Assembly: GCA_964582365.1 (NCBI GenBank)
Contig: CAZOQV010000021.1
Coordinates: 1-12,055, forward strand
Direction of reading: 5' to 3'
DNA from: WARW01 sp964582365
GTDB taxonomy: Bacteria > Patescibacteriota > Microgenomatia > UBA12405
Length of the DNA: 12,055 nt
Every line of letters begins with the position of its first letter. Position 1 is the first letter of the stretch. The translations under genes and the position numbers were made by a program. Below the pieces are notes generated by a model. It was not told the origin of the DNA, did not search any database, and saw only the letters and a program-made list of their open reading frames with translations. This document shows, in pieces, positions 1 to 7,168 of this stretch.

Positions 1-39
1 CCTATTCCGGTCGCTCCCACTCCAGATCCAGTCGCATAA
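1..39 (+). CDS. Possible C-terminal tail of an upstream gene (partial)
   Basis: Frame 1 reads a Pro/Ala/Val-rich tail, PIPVAPTPDPVA, and then a TAA stop at 37-39. The stretch is clearly richer in G and C than the AT-rich leader that follows, which fits the end of a coding region. Only twelve codons are visible, and the other two + frames are also open for a short distance, so the frame is not certain. No family can be named. If real, it is a same-strand gene ending about 170 bases before the glycosyltransferase. Confidence 0.25.
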   Translation, partial: PIPVAPTPDPVA

Positions 40-82
40 AATTTTTAAAAATAAATCACGGAACGTGAAATAGAATGATCTC

Positions 83-123
83 GAGTGATTAATTATTTTG
101 ACTTTATGTCACTATAATCACTC
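83..123. repeat. Palindromic leader element with candidate -10
   Basis: A perfect 9-bp inverted repeat pairs 83-91 (GAGTGATTA) with 115-123 (TAATCACTC). A smaller one nests inside it: TGAC at 99-102 pairs with GTCA at 108-111. The right arm overlaps a perfect TATAAT at 113-118. The only good -35-like hexamer, TTGACT at 98-103, is just 9 bases away, so this is not a textbook promoter. If the -10 is used, transcription would begin near 125, shortly before the ribozyme. The element could be an operator or an RNA structure. It has no U-tract and is not a terminator. Confidence 0.4.
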
Positions 124-146
124 CCCATCATTGCTATTTCACCAAC

Positions 147-200
147 CCGTCTCCCGCCGTTGCGGGACTGATGAGCCCCGCTTACTGCTGGGCGAAACGG
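147..200 (+). ncRNA. Type III hammerhead ribozyme in the glycosyltransferase leader
   Basis: All parts of a self-cleaving hammerhead are present in the right order. Stem III pairs CCGU (147-150) with ACGG (197-200). The cleavage-site nucleotide is C151, so cleavage is expected between 151 and 152. Stem I pairs TCCCGC (152-157) with GCGGGA (162-167) around a CGTT loop. The CUGAUGA core is at 168-174. Stem II pairs GCCC (175-178) with GGGC (190-193), including the favoured first G-C pair. GAAA follows at 194-197. Every helix is perfectly paired and no core base deviates. The open ends lie at stem III, which makes it type III (the Rfam RF00008 architecture). The start codon comes 11 nt after it, so folding or cleavage could affect the mRNA 5' end and ribosome access. 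Activity in the cell is inferred, not shown. Confidence 0.93.
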
Positions 201-211
201 AAAACTAAATT

Positions 212-1081
212 ATGAAAACTAAAAAACCATTAGTCACCATCTACATGCCGGTTTTTAACGCCTCTCCCTATCTTAACCAATCCATCGACAGTATATTAAA
301 TCAAAGCTATTCTAATTTTGAATTTATTATCATCGACGATGCTTCTACTGATAATTCTTGGAAAATAATTAAATCTTACGCTAAAAAAGATTCCCGTATT
401 ATCTCTATTAAAAATCATATTAACTTAGGCGTTAGCCTAACTTCTAACATTGCTATTTCCAAGGCCAAAGGTAAATTTTTAGCTCGTATGGATGCTGACG
501 ATATTTCTTTTAATGATCGCATTGAAAAACAAGTCAAATTTTTAACTAAAAATCCAAAGGTTATCGCCGCTGGCGGTCAATGTGTGGTTATCGACGAATT
601 CGACAACATTATTGGCAATAAAAATTTTCCTACTCAGTCTAAACAATTAAAAGAGATGATTTTCTGGGCCATTCCCATGCAACAACCATCAATGATGATT
701 AACCTTTCTAAATTACCTAAAAAATTTGTTTGGTACACTCCAAACCAATCTTCGGCCGAAGAAGTCGATTTAATGTTTAGATTTATGCTTTATGGCCAAA
801 TTGCCAATCTTGAAGATAATTTACTTTTCTATCGTCATTTAAACAGTAGTCTTTCTCATAAAAATCCCAAAAGCACTTTTAAATTAACTCTACAAAGTCG
901 TTTCTCTGCTTTAAATCTTGGTTTTAAGCCAAGTTTAAAAGCCATAGTTTTAACCTTAATGCAAATAGTTGTCGTTGCTTCAATTCCTAATAATTTAATT
1001 AATGAAATCTGGTATCGCCTTCGTGGTATTAATAAGCCAAATGGTCTTACTGTTGGGACTTTTGCCAAAACTCAAGTATAA
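212..1081 (+). CDS. Family 2 glycosyltransferase
   Basis: A 289-aa GT2 (GT-A fold) enzyme that would transfer a sugar from a nucleotide-sugar donor to a lipid or glycan acceptor at the inner face of the membrane. The N-terminal strand YMPVFNASPYL (11-21) is typical. The nucleotide-binding DDAST lies at 42-46, the metal-binding DADD (DXD-type) at 94-97, and an acidic AEEVDLMFR segment at 182-190 matches the usual ED-x-L-x-x-R catalytic region. There is no clear transmembrane anchor; the region around 243-259 is hydrophobic and may touch the membrane. The ATG at 212 has only a weak GGA upstream, and that GG belongs to stem III of the hammerhead ribozyme. The next gene, a membrane protein, begins 7 bases after the stop, so the two are probably co-transcribed for surface glycan or glycoprotein assembly. 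Donor and acceptor cannot be deduced. Confidence 0.9.
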   Translation: MKTKKPLVTIYMPVFNASPYLNQSIDSILNQSYSNFEFIIIDDASTDNSWKIIKSYAKKDSRIISIKNHINLGVSLTSNIAISKAKGKFLARMDADDISFNDRIEKQVKFLTKNPKVIAAGGQCVVIDEFDNIIGNKNFPTQSKQLKEMIFWAIPMQQPSMMINLSKLPKKFVWYTPNQSSAEEVDLMFRFMLYGQIANLEDNLLFYRHLNSSLSHKNPKSTFKLTLQSRFSALNLGFKPSLKAIVLTLMQIVVVASIPNNLINEIWYRLRGINKPNGLTVGTFAKTQV

Positions 1082-1088
1082 TTATTTA

Positions 1089-3710
1089 ATGCCTTTATTA
1101 AATAAATTAAAAGCGCACTTCGATAAACTAATTCTAGTTTTGGTTTTAATACTTTTAATTTGGAAAAATTTTACCCCAAATACTTGGCTTATTGGCTGGG
1201 ACAATTTAATGCCTGAATTAAATATTTGGCTCAACTTAAAACGATCTCTCTTGGCCGTTTGGCAAGAATATCAAGGACTTGGTTTGGTTGGCGGCATGGG
1301 CCACGCCACCGAGTTAATCAGACAACTAATAATTCTTCCTTTTACTTTAATCCTCCCTCATAATCTAATTCGCTATTTTTGGCAATTTTCCATGTTAATT
1401 TTAGGCACCTTTAGTCTTAATATTGGCCTTCAAAAAACTCTAAAATTATCTAAAACATCCAGTCTTTTAGCTTCTCTTTTTTATCTTCTCAATTTTGGTA
1501 CCATCCAATATTTTTGGGTCGTTTTCGATCCTTTTGCTACTTTTTGGGGCTTTTTTCCCCTCCTCTTTTTTACTCTTTGGAATTATCTTAAAGAGCCAAA
1601 CAAAAAAAACTTAATAAACTTTATAATTTTTAACTTATTGGCCATTCCTAGTTTTTATGTTCAGACTATATTTATAGTCTATTTAATTTGTATTTCCCTA
1701 ATTCTCTTTTCCCATCTTATTTTCAATCTCAAAAAAATTCCTTTCAAACTTTATTCCTTTATTTTATTAATCATTTTTCTTTTAAATGCTTTTTGGTTTT
1801 TACCTTCTCTCTATTATTTCAAAAATGATGTTCAAAACACCACCCAAGCCTATGGTAACCTAATGGCCAATCAGGAAACTTTTGATCGCAATCAAAACCG
1901 AGGTAATGTCTTTGATTTTCTTCTTCTTAAGAACTATTATTTTGATTTACAAAAAAATGAAACCACTCTTCTATCACCTTGGGCTTCTTATTTTTCCAAT
2001 CAATATAATTTAATTTGCGGTTACTTTGTTTCTCTTTTTGTCATTATCGGTTTAATTTTTATTTTTTCCAAAATTAAACAAAAATCTCCCATCAAGTTAT
2101 CCCTTCTCTTGCTTTTTTTATTATCAGCAGTGGCTCTTCTCTCCGATACTCCAATTTTTTCTCAATTAAATTATCTCCTTCGTCAAGTTCCTCTGATTAA
2201 TCAGATTTTTAGATCACCTTGGACTAAATTTTTAGTCCCTACTATTTTTGTTTTTTCAGTTCTTTTAGCTTTCGGACTTGAATTTATTTTCAACTTGTTG
2301 AAAAAAATTAAATATTCTCCTATTTTTTCAAAAATTATAGTCAGTATCATCTTTCTTTTTGCTCTTTTCAAATTTAGTTTTCCTGTTTTCCAAGGCCAAT
2401 TTTTCTCTCCTCAATCCAGACGAGAAATCCCCAAAGAATATTTTGAGTTGTTCTCTTTTTTCAATCAAGTCTCCCCTACTGCCAGAATTATGAATTTGCC
2501 TCAAGGCTCATTTTGGGGTTGGACTAATTATCGTTGGGGTGTCGATGGCTCTGGTTTTCTCTGGTATGGGTTAAATCAACCAATTCTTGATCGTGCTTTT
2601 GATGTTTGGAATTTAAAAAATGAAACTTATTATTGGGAGTTAACTTCTGCCCTTCAACAAAAAAATCCCCATGCTTTAAACAATATTATTAATAAATATT
2701 CTGTCGAATATATTATTTTTGACAAAAGTGTTTATTTTTCAGATGAAAAAATCTTTGCCAAACTCGCCTCTCCTCAATTAGATTTTATTAATCAAATTGA
2801 CAACCTTAAATTAATTAAAGAGAGTGGTTCTCTTCTTGTTTACCAAAATCAAAATCCAACCAAAATTTACACCACCAACAATATTAACAACAGTCTTCCT
2901 GTTTCTCGTTTCGATCCTAATTTTCAACCTCAAATATTACCTTCTTCTGATGTTATTTACCCTCTTGAACATGGCTCTATTACTGGACCTAAAACCATCA
3001 AAGTTCTTACTGACAATGAACTTTATTTTCGTTTTCAAAATCAACAATCACATAATATTTTAGGTTTTAATTTCCCTGATTTAAAATTCGATCAAGATTA
3101 TCTTCTTAAAGTAGAATCTAGAAATTTTAATGGCGAAACTTCTATTATTTCTGCTTTTGATAATCATTCACAATATTACTTTTTTAAAAATCAACTAAAA
3201 AAATCAACCGATTGGCAAACAACCTGGTTTTTAATTCCTAAGATGGAAAATTTTTCTTTTGATACTGGATTAACTATTCTTTTCAATAATCCTAGTTTTA
3301 ATAAAATTGATTCCATTAACGATATTAAAAATCCTGAAATTTATCCCTATCAAACCAATATTTCTCTTATAGACAACTATCAACCACCCACCAATAATTA
3401 TCTTGAATCAAAATCAAATATCTTTTTTTACAAAACCAAATTAAACCCAAGTAATGATTCTTATTTTGTTTTACCTCAATCTTTCCATAAAGGCTGGGTC
3501 GCTTTTTATTTAGATGGCTTAAAACCAGTTTTTCTAAAAGATCACATCTTAATCAACAATTGGGCCAACGGTTGGACCATTCCTTCTTCTCTCTACGATC
3601 TAAATCCTACGATCTATCTCCTCTTTTGGCCTCAAATCTTTGAATTTCTCGGTTTCCTTCTCCTAATCCCCACTTTTATTTGGATATTCAAGAAAACAAA
3701 AAAAGATTAA
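1089..3710 (+). CDS. Large polytopic membrane protein, GT-C / YfhO-like
   Basis: An 873-aa integral membrane protein. An early transmembrane segment (about 13-26) is followed by an outer loop with GWDNLMPE (36-43), whose acidic residues match the first-loop catalytic position of GT-C glycosyltransferases using lipid-linked sugars. About ten more hydrophobic segments run to about 431, including an FRSPWTKF stretch (374-381) common in this class. A long extracytoplasmic domain (about 440-840) follows, with a late QSFHKGWVAFYLDG segment (797-810) resembling the end of YfhO-like proteins. A final transmembrane helix (about 842-866) and a KKTKKD tail close it. An upstream in-frame ATG at 1002 would overlap the preceding gene by 80 bases; I prefer the ATG at 1089, just after that gene's stop. 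Its role in surface glycan or arabinan-like polymer assembly is inferred. The stop overlaps the stop of convergent glyA. Confidence 0.75.
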   Translation: MPLLNKLKAHFDKLILVLVLILLIWKNFTPNTWLIGWDNLMPELNIWLNLKRSLLAVWQEYQGLGLVGGMGHATELIRQLIILPFTLILPHNLIRYFWQFSMLILGTFSLNIGLQKTLKLSKTSSLLASLFYLLNFGTIQYFWVVFDPFATFWGFFPLLFFTLWNYLKEPNKKNLINFIIFNLLAIPSFYVQTIFIVYLICISLILFSHLIFNLKKIPFKLYSFILLIIFLLNAFWFLPSLYYFKNDVQNTTQAYGNLMANQETFDRNQNRGNVFDFLLLKNYYFDLQKNETTLLSPWASYFSNQYNLICGYFVSLFVIIGLIFIFSKIKQKSPIKLSLLLLFLLSAVALLSDTPIFSQLNYLLRQVPLINQIFRSPWTKFLVPTIFVFSVLLAFGLEFIFNLLKKIKYSPIFSKIIVSIIFLFALFKFSFPVFQGQFFSPQSRREIPKEYFELFSFFNQVSPTARIMNLPQGSFWGWTNYRWGVDGSGFLWYGLNQPILDRAFDVWNLKNETYYWELTSALQQKNPHALNNIINKYSVEYIIFDKSVYFSDEKIFAKLASPQLDFINQIDNLKLIKESGSLLVYQNQNPTKIYTTNNINNSLPVSRFDPNFQPQILPSSDVIYPLEHGSITGPKTIKVLTDNELYFRFQNQQSHNILGFNFPDLKFDQDYLLKVESRNFNGETSIISAFDNHSQYYFFKNQLKKSTDWQTTWFLIPKMENFSFDTGLTILFNNPSFNKIDSINDIKNPEIYPYQTNISLIDNYQPPTNNYLESKSNIFFYKTKLNPSNDSYFVLPQSFHKGWVAFYLDGLKPVFLKDHILINNWANGWTIPSSLYDLNPTIYLLFWPQIFEFLGFLLLIPTFIWIFKKTKKD

Positions 3711-4864
3711 ATCGATTTTATTATCTCTGCAATTTTATTGCCTAGTTCCTCAAACTCTTTTTCTTTCCAACCTTTAGTAGTCATGGCTGGCGTTCCAACT
3801 CTAATTCCAGACGGTCTAAATGGGCTACCCTTCTCGTGTGGCACCGTGTTAGCATTAACCACAATTCCATTTTCTTCCAATTTTATGGCCGCCTCTTTTC
3901 CCTTTTCAAAACCAACTTCTACTACCATCAAATGATTTTCTGTTCCAAAAACTTTTATTCCATTTTTTCTTAAAGTTTCCGCCAATGTTTTAGCATTTTT
4001 TATTATTTGAACCGTATATTCTTTATATTCTGGAGTATCAGCTTCAAAAAAAGCTACCGCCAACGCGGCAATTTGATTTTCATGAGGACCACCTTGCATT
4101 CCCGGAAAAACTGCTTTATCAATTTTTTTAGCTAAATCCGAATCTTTTTCTAATCCTTTTTTAGTTACCCCAATAATCGCTCCTCGAGGTCCTCTTAAAC
4201 TTTTATGTGTAGTTGAAGTAATTACGTGACAATACGGCACTGGACTTGGGTGAACTCCTCCTACAATCAATCCCACAATATGAGAAATATCGGCCACCAA
4301 CCAAGCGCCCACACTATCGGCAATTTCTCCAAATCTTTCGAAATCTAAAATATACGGATAAGCCGTAGTTCCGGCAAAAATTAATTTTGGTTTTTCTTCT
4401 AAAACTAATTTTTGTAATTTGTCATAATCAATTCGGCCATCTTCTTCAACATCATATTGAACACTATTAAAAAATTTTCCCGAAAAAGTAACTTTTGGAT
4501 GTCCATGAGTTAAATGACCACCAGCCGAAAGTTTCAATCCACAAATTTTATCTCCAACTTCTAACAGTGCCATTTGGACTGCACTGTTGGCTGGGCTTCC
4601 AGAATATGGCTGAACATTTAAATGTTCCACTCCTAAAACTTTTTTTCCTCTCTCGATGGTTAAGTTCTCAATTTCATCAATAAATTTATTTCCTTGATAA
4701 TATCTTTTGCCTGAATAACCCTCCGAATATTTATTAGTCAAGCAACTACCCAAAGCCATTTTAACTTCGTCTGAAGCAAAGTTTTCACTGGGAATTAAAT
4801 CAATCATTTCTGCCTGTCTTAATTCTTCTTGTTTAATTAAATCTCTAATTTGTTTATCTATCAT
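3707..4864 (-). CDS. glyA: Serine hydroxymethyltransferase
   Basis: A cytoplasmic PLP enzyme that converts serine and tetrahydrofolate to glycine and 5,10-methylene-tetrahydrofolate, the one-carbon donor that ThyX needs. At 385 aa it is about 30 residues shorter than E. coli GlyA but complete in core motifs. They are the N-terminal LIPSENFAS (23-31), the YSEGYSGKRYYQG region (46-58), ADISH (191-195) holding the PLP-contacting Asp and His, STTHKSLRGPRG (217-228) with the Schiff-base Lys at 221, FPGMQGGPHEN (253-263), and SGIRVGTPA (352-360) with the substrate-carboxylate Arg at 355. It lies 9 bases after the tmk stop on the same strand, so the two form a small operon. Nothing before the ATG clearly resembles a Shine-Dalgarno, so translational coupling is plausible. 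Confidence 0.96.
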   Translation of the reverse strand: MIDKQIRDLIKQEELRQAEMIDLIPSENFASDEVKMALGSCLTNKYSEGYSGKRYYQGNKFIDEIENLTIERGKKVLGVEHLNVQPYSGSPANSAVQMALLEVGDKICGLKLSAGGHLTHGHPKVTFSGKFFNSVQYDVEEDGRIDYDKLQKLVLEEKPKLIFAGTTAYPYILDFERFGEIADSVGAWLVADISHIVGLIVGGVHPSPVPYCHVITSTTHKSLRGPRGAIIGVTKKGLEKDSDLAKKIDKAVFPGMQGGPHENQIAALAVAFFEADTPEYKEYTVQIIKNAKTLAETLRKNGIKVFGTENHLMVVEVGFEKGKEAAIKLEENGIVVNANTVPHEKGSPFRPSGIRVGTPAMTTKGWKEKEFEELGNKIAEIIKSI

Positions 4865-4873
4865 AACTTCATT

Positions 4874-5638
4874 TTACAGCAAATTTATTTTTATAATTTC
4901 ATCCAATACTAACTTATTTATTTCTTCGATACTAATCAAATTACCATCACGACAACATTTAATTGGTACCCATGTTTTATCTGTTTCAATCATTCTCAAA
5001 TATTCATCATAAGCCGCCTGTTGATGTTCTTTACTTTTTTCCATTAAATCAGCTCCTTTACCACCAACATAATTTCTCTCATTTTTCTTTTTTACCAATT
5101 CCATACTTACTTCCGGTTCAACCAACAACACAATTACTAAATCTGGTTTGTAAATTTTCATTTCTTTCCATCCAGTTTTCCATAACCAATCTCGATATTT
5201 AGTTTGATCTTCACCTTTTAATTTAGCTACCTGATGAACATTTGAAGTAAAATATCGATTTGAAATAACTACTTTTCCCGCATCTACCCATTTTTTAATT
5301 TGCTGACTTCCCCAATATTCATCAATCATATAGGGCAAAACTGTCAAATAAGGACTAATTGCTAATGGATCACCAAATTCACCCGTCTGCATTTTTCCTG
5401 CCAATTTTCCCCACACGCTCGTCTCATAATGAGGATAATCATCTGTTCTAACATCAAAACCTTTATTTTCAAAATAATCCTCAATTAAGCTTATCTGATT
5501 ACTTTTAATATTATCGTTCTTGGCTATTTTATAACCCTCTTTTGTTAAAAAATCTCTTAAAAGTCCAGTCTGAACTGATTTTCCACTTCCGTCAGTTCCC
5601 TCAATTACAATAAATTTCCCTCTTTTTTTATTTTTCAT
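4874..5638 (-). CDS. tmk: Thymidylate kinase (dTMP kinase)
   Basis: Phosphorylates dTMP to dTDP with ATP, the step after ThyX. The 254-aa protein has a P-loop NTPase core: FIVIEGTDGSGKSVQ (9-23) holds the Walker A lysine at 20, DYPHY (67-71) matches the substrate-binding FPxY-type motif, and SNRYFTSN (126-133) matches the DRYxxS motif with Asp changed to Asn. A basic LID-like segment KKKNERNYVGGKG (183-195) is followed by the usual AYDEYLRM helix. It is longer than most bacterial Tmk (about 210 aa). Extra residues lie between the P-loop helix and DYPHY (about 38-62), where FLTKEGYKI and YFENKGFDV look like a short duplication. Its place between glyA and the divergent thyX supports thymidylate rather than another nucleotide as substrate. 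A GGAAG about 10 bases before the ATG is a plausible ribosome-binding site. Confidence 0.9.
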   Translation of the reverse strand: MKNKKRGKFIVIEGTDGSGKSVQTGLLRDFLTKEGYKIAKNDNIKSNQISLIEDYFENKGFDVRTDDYPHYETSVWGKLAGKMQTGEFGDPLAISPYLTVLPYMIDEYWGSQQIKKWVDAGKVVISNRYFTSNVHQVAKLKGEDQTKYRDWLWKTGWKEMKIYKPDLVIVLLVEPEVSMELVKKKNERNYVGGKGADLMEKSKEHQQAAYDEYLRMIETDKTWVPIKCCRDGNLISIEEINKLVLDEIIKINLL

Positions 5639-5698
5639 AAAAAATATACTTCCAAAAGATGATATATTAAAGATAATTAAAAATAAACCACCTCTTTT
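5639..5698. promoter_or_regulatory. Divergent tmk/thyX promoter region
   Basis: Sixty AT-rich bases separate the divergent tmk and thyX start codons, so promoters for both must lie here or just inside the genes. For thyX there are candidate -10 hexamers TATATT (5663-5668) and GATAAT (5672-5677), but no convincing -35. No NrdR-box-like palindrome and no Shine-Dalgarno before thyX are visible. The bases just before the thyX ATG read ACCACCTC, which is the reverse of a ribosome-binding site. Confidence 0.35.
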
Positions 5699-7135
5699 AT
5701 GTCAAACAACGTCAATAATAAACGAAAAATTTATAGTCTAGATCGCTTAAAACCAGAAATCACCGCTGTTTGTTTTGCTAAATGTTCCCGTTCACCTGAT
5801 TCTTTTAAAGATATTGCTAAAGAATTAACAGAAGAAAAATCTTCTATATTTAATGAAAAATATGTTGTCGGTTATGGTCATGGCAGTGTTGCTGAACATG
5901 CTTGTCTTCATGTCGCTATTGAAAATATTTCTATTCTCGCCACTAAAGTTGTTGAAGATAACCGTTTGGCTTCCTTTACCGAAAAATCCACCCGTTATCA
6001 ACTTTTTGATCGTAACCGCTACTACAAACCAAAAAAAATAATGGATTCCAAATTTGGACCAGAATATGAAAAAACCATGAATTATATTTACGACACCTAT
6101 AATTCTCTTTTTGAACCAATGAAAAAATTCCTTGTTAAAAAATATCCTCAAAAACCAGATGAACCAGACATGGCTTACAATGCCATCATTAAAGGCAGAA
6201 CTTGCGACAATGTTCGTTATCTACTTCCTTGTGGAACCCTTACTAATATGGCAATGACCGCCAATGCCAGAGTCTGGGAACATGCTATCACTAAACTTAT
6301 GTCACATCCTCTCGATGAGATGAAAGAATTAGGCCAAGAACTAAAAAACTGCACTATTAAATCTACCCCTACCTTAGTCAAATATGCCAACCCCAACGAT
6401 TATCTAATAAACACTATTTCCACTTTAGAAAATTTAAGTAAAAAAATATTAACCAAAAAGCCCAAATCTGTTAGCCCAGTAACTATTGTTCGTTACGATA
6501 AAAACGCCGAAAATCATTTAATAACCTCTCTTTTATATCGTGGTTCTAATTTGCCTTATCAACAAATTTTAAAGTCCGTTAAAAAAATGGATCAAAAACA
6601 AAAAGAACAAATTGTTGACGAAGCTCTTAAAAATAAAACTTCTCACGATGCCCCTCTTCGAGAACTAGAACATCTTTACTATACTTTTGATATTTTAATG
6701 GATTATGGTGCCTTTCGCGATATTCAACGTCACCGTATGGTTACTCAAACTAATCAAGATGTCACCCTTGATCATGGATATGAAATTCCCGAAGAAATAA
6801 AAGAAGCTGGATTATTAAAACCATATTTACAAGTCATTAAAAAAGCTAAAAAACTTTATCAAACTATTTATCCCTATTTTCCAAAAGAAGCTCAATATGT
6901 TGTTCCCTTTGCTTTTAGAAAACGTGTTCTATTTACTTGGAATCTTCGTGAACTTCATCATTTTATTCCACTTAGAAGTAGCCCCAAAGGTCATATTTCC
7001 TATCGACGTATTACTCAGGCCTGCTGGCAGGAACTAAATAAAATTCATCCTCTTTTAGCCAAATATATTAGTGTTGACATGTCTGAAGGCTCAGCATCAT
7101 GGGCTGCCACTTTGTATAAACAAAAGAAAATATAG
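5699..7135 (+). CDS. thyX: Tandem (double-length) flavin-dependent thymidylate synthase
   Basis: ThyX makes dTMP from dUMP using methylene-tetrahydrofolate as carbon source and FAD with NAD(P)H as reductant, without oxidising folate to dihydrofolate. At 478 aa it is about twice the usual length and consists of two ThyX-like halves. The N half has GHGSVAEH (60-67) and RLASFTEKSTRY (89-100), keeping the Ser, Arg and Tyr of the family signature, but DNR (87-89) replaces its RHR. The C half has HDAPLRELEH (316-325), RHR (344-346) and an NLRELHHFIPLR segment (415-426), but Asp354 replaces the signature Ser and the RY is gone. The two halves therefore seem to supply complementary parts of the active site, which in ordinary ThyX forms between subunits. 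Double-length ThyX proteins are known, for example in Chlamydia. It is divergent from tmk and convergent with the 351-aa gene. Confidence 0.88.
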   Translation: MSNNVNNKRKIYSLDRLKPEITAVCFAKCSRSPDSFKDIAKELTEEKSSIFNEKYVVGYGHGSVAEHACLHVAIENISILATKVVEDNRLASFTEKSTRYQLFDRNRYYKPKKIMDSKFGPEYEKTMNYIYDTYNSLFEPMKKFLVKKYPQKPDEPDMAYNAIIKGRTCDNVRYLLPCGTLTNMAMTANARVWEHAITKLMSHPLDEMKELGQELKNCTIKSTPTLVKYANPNDYLINTISTLENLSKKILTKKPKSVSPVTIVRYDKNAENHLITSLLYRGSNLPYQQILKSVKKMDQKQKEQIVDEALKNKTSHDAPLRELEHLYYTFDILMDYGAFRDIQRHRMVTQTNQDVTLDHGYEIPEEIKEAGLLKPYLQVIKKAKKLYQTIYPYFPKEAQYVVPFAFRKRVLFTWNLRELHHFIPLRSSPKGHISYRRITQACWQELNKIHPLLAKYISVDMSEGSASWAATLYKQKKI

Positions 7136-7168
7136 ATCAAAAGATATCATTTAATATATCAAAAGGCA

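Noticed and set aside
56..68. Small hairpin TCACG-GAA-CGTGA as a terminator of the left-edge gene
   Set aside because: The stem is 5 bp with a 3-base loop and no T-run follows.
98..118. TTGACT and TATAAT as a standard promoter
   Set aside because: The spacing is 9 bases instead of about 17, so the pair cannot work together as a normal -35/-10.
1002..1088. In-frame ATG at 1002 extending the membrane protein by 29 residues
   Set aside because: It would overlap the glycosyltransferase gene by 80 bases. The ATG at 1089 falls just after that gene's stop and leaves a normal first transmembrane segment.
7136..7168. Possible terminator between thyX and the 351-aa gene
   Set aside because: Only a 5-bp AT stem (GATAT/ATATC, 7143-7160) with an 8-base loop and no U-tract; too weak to call.
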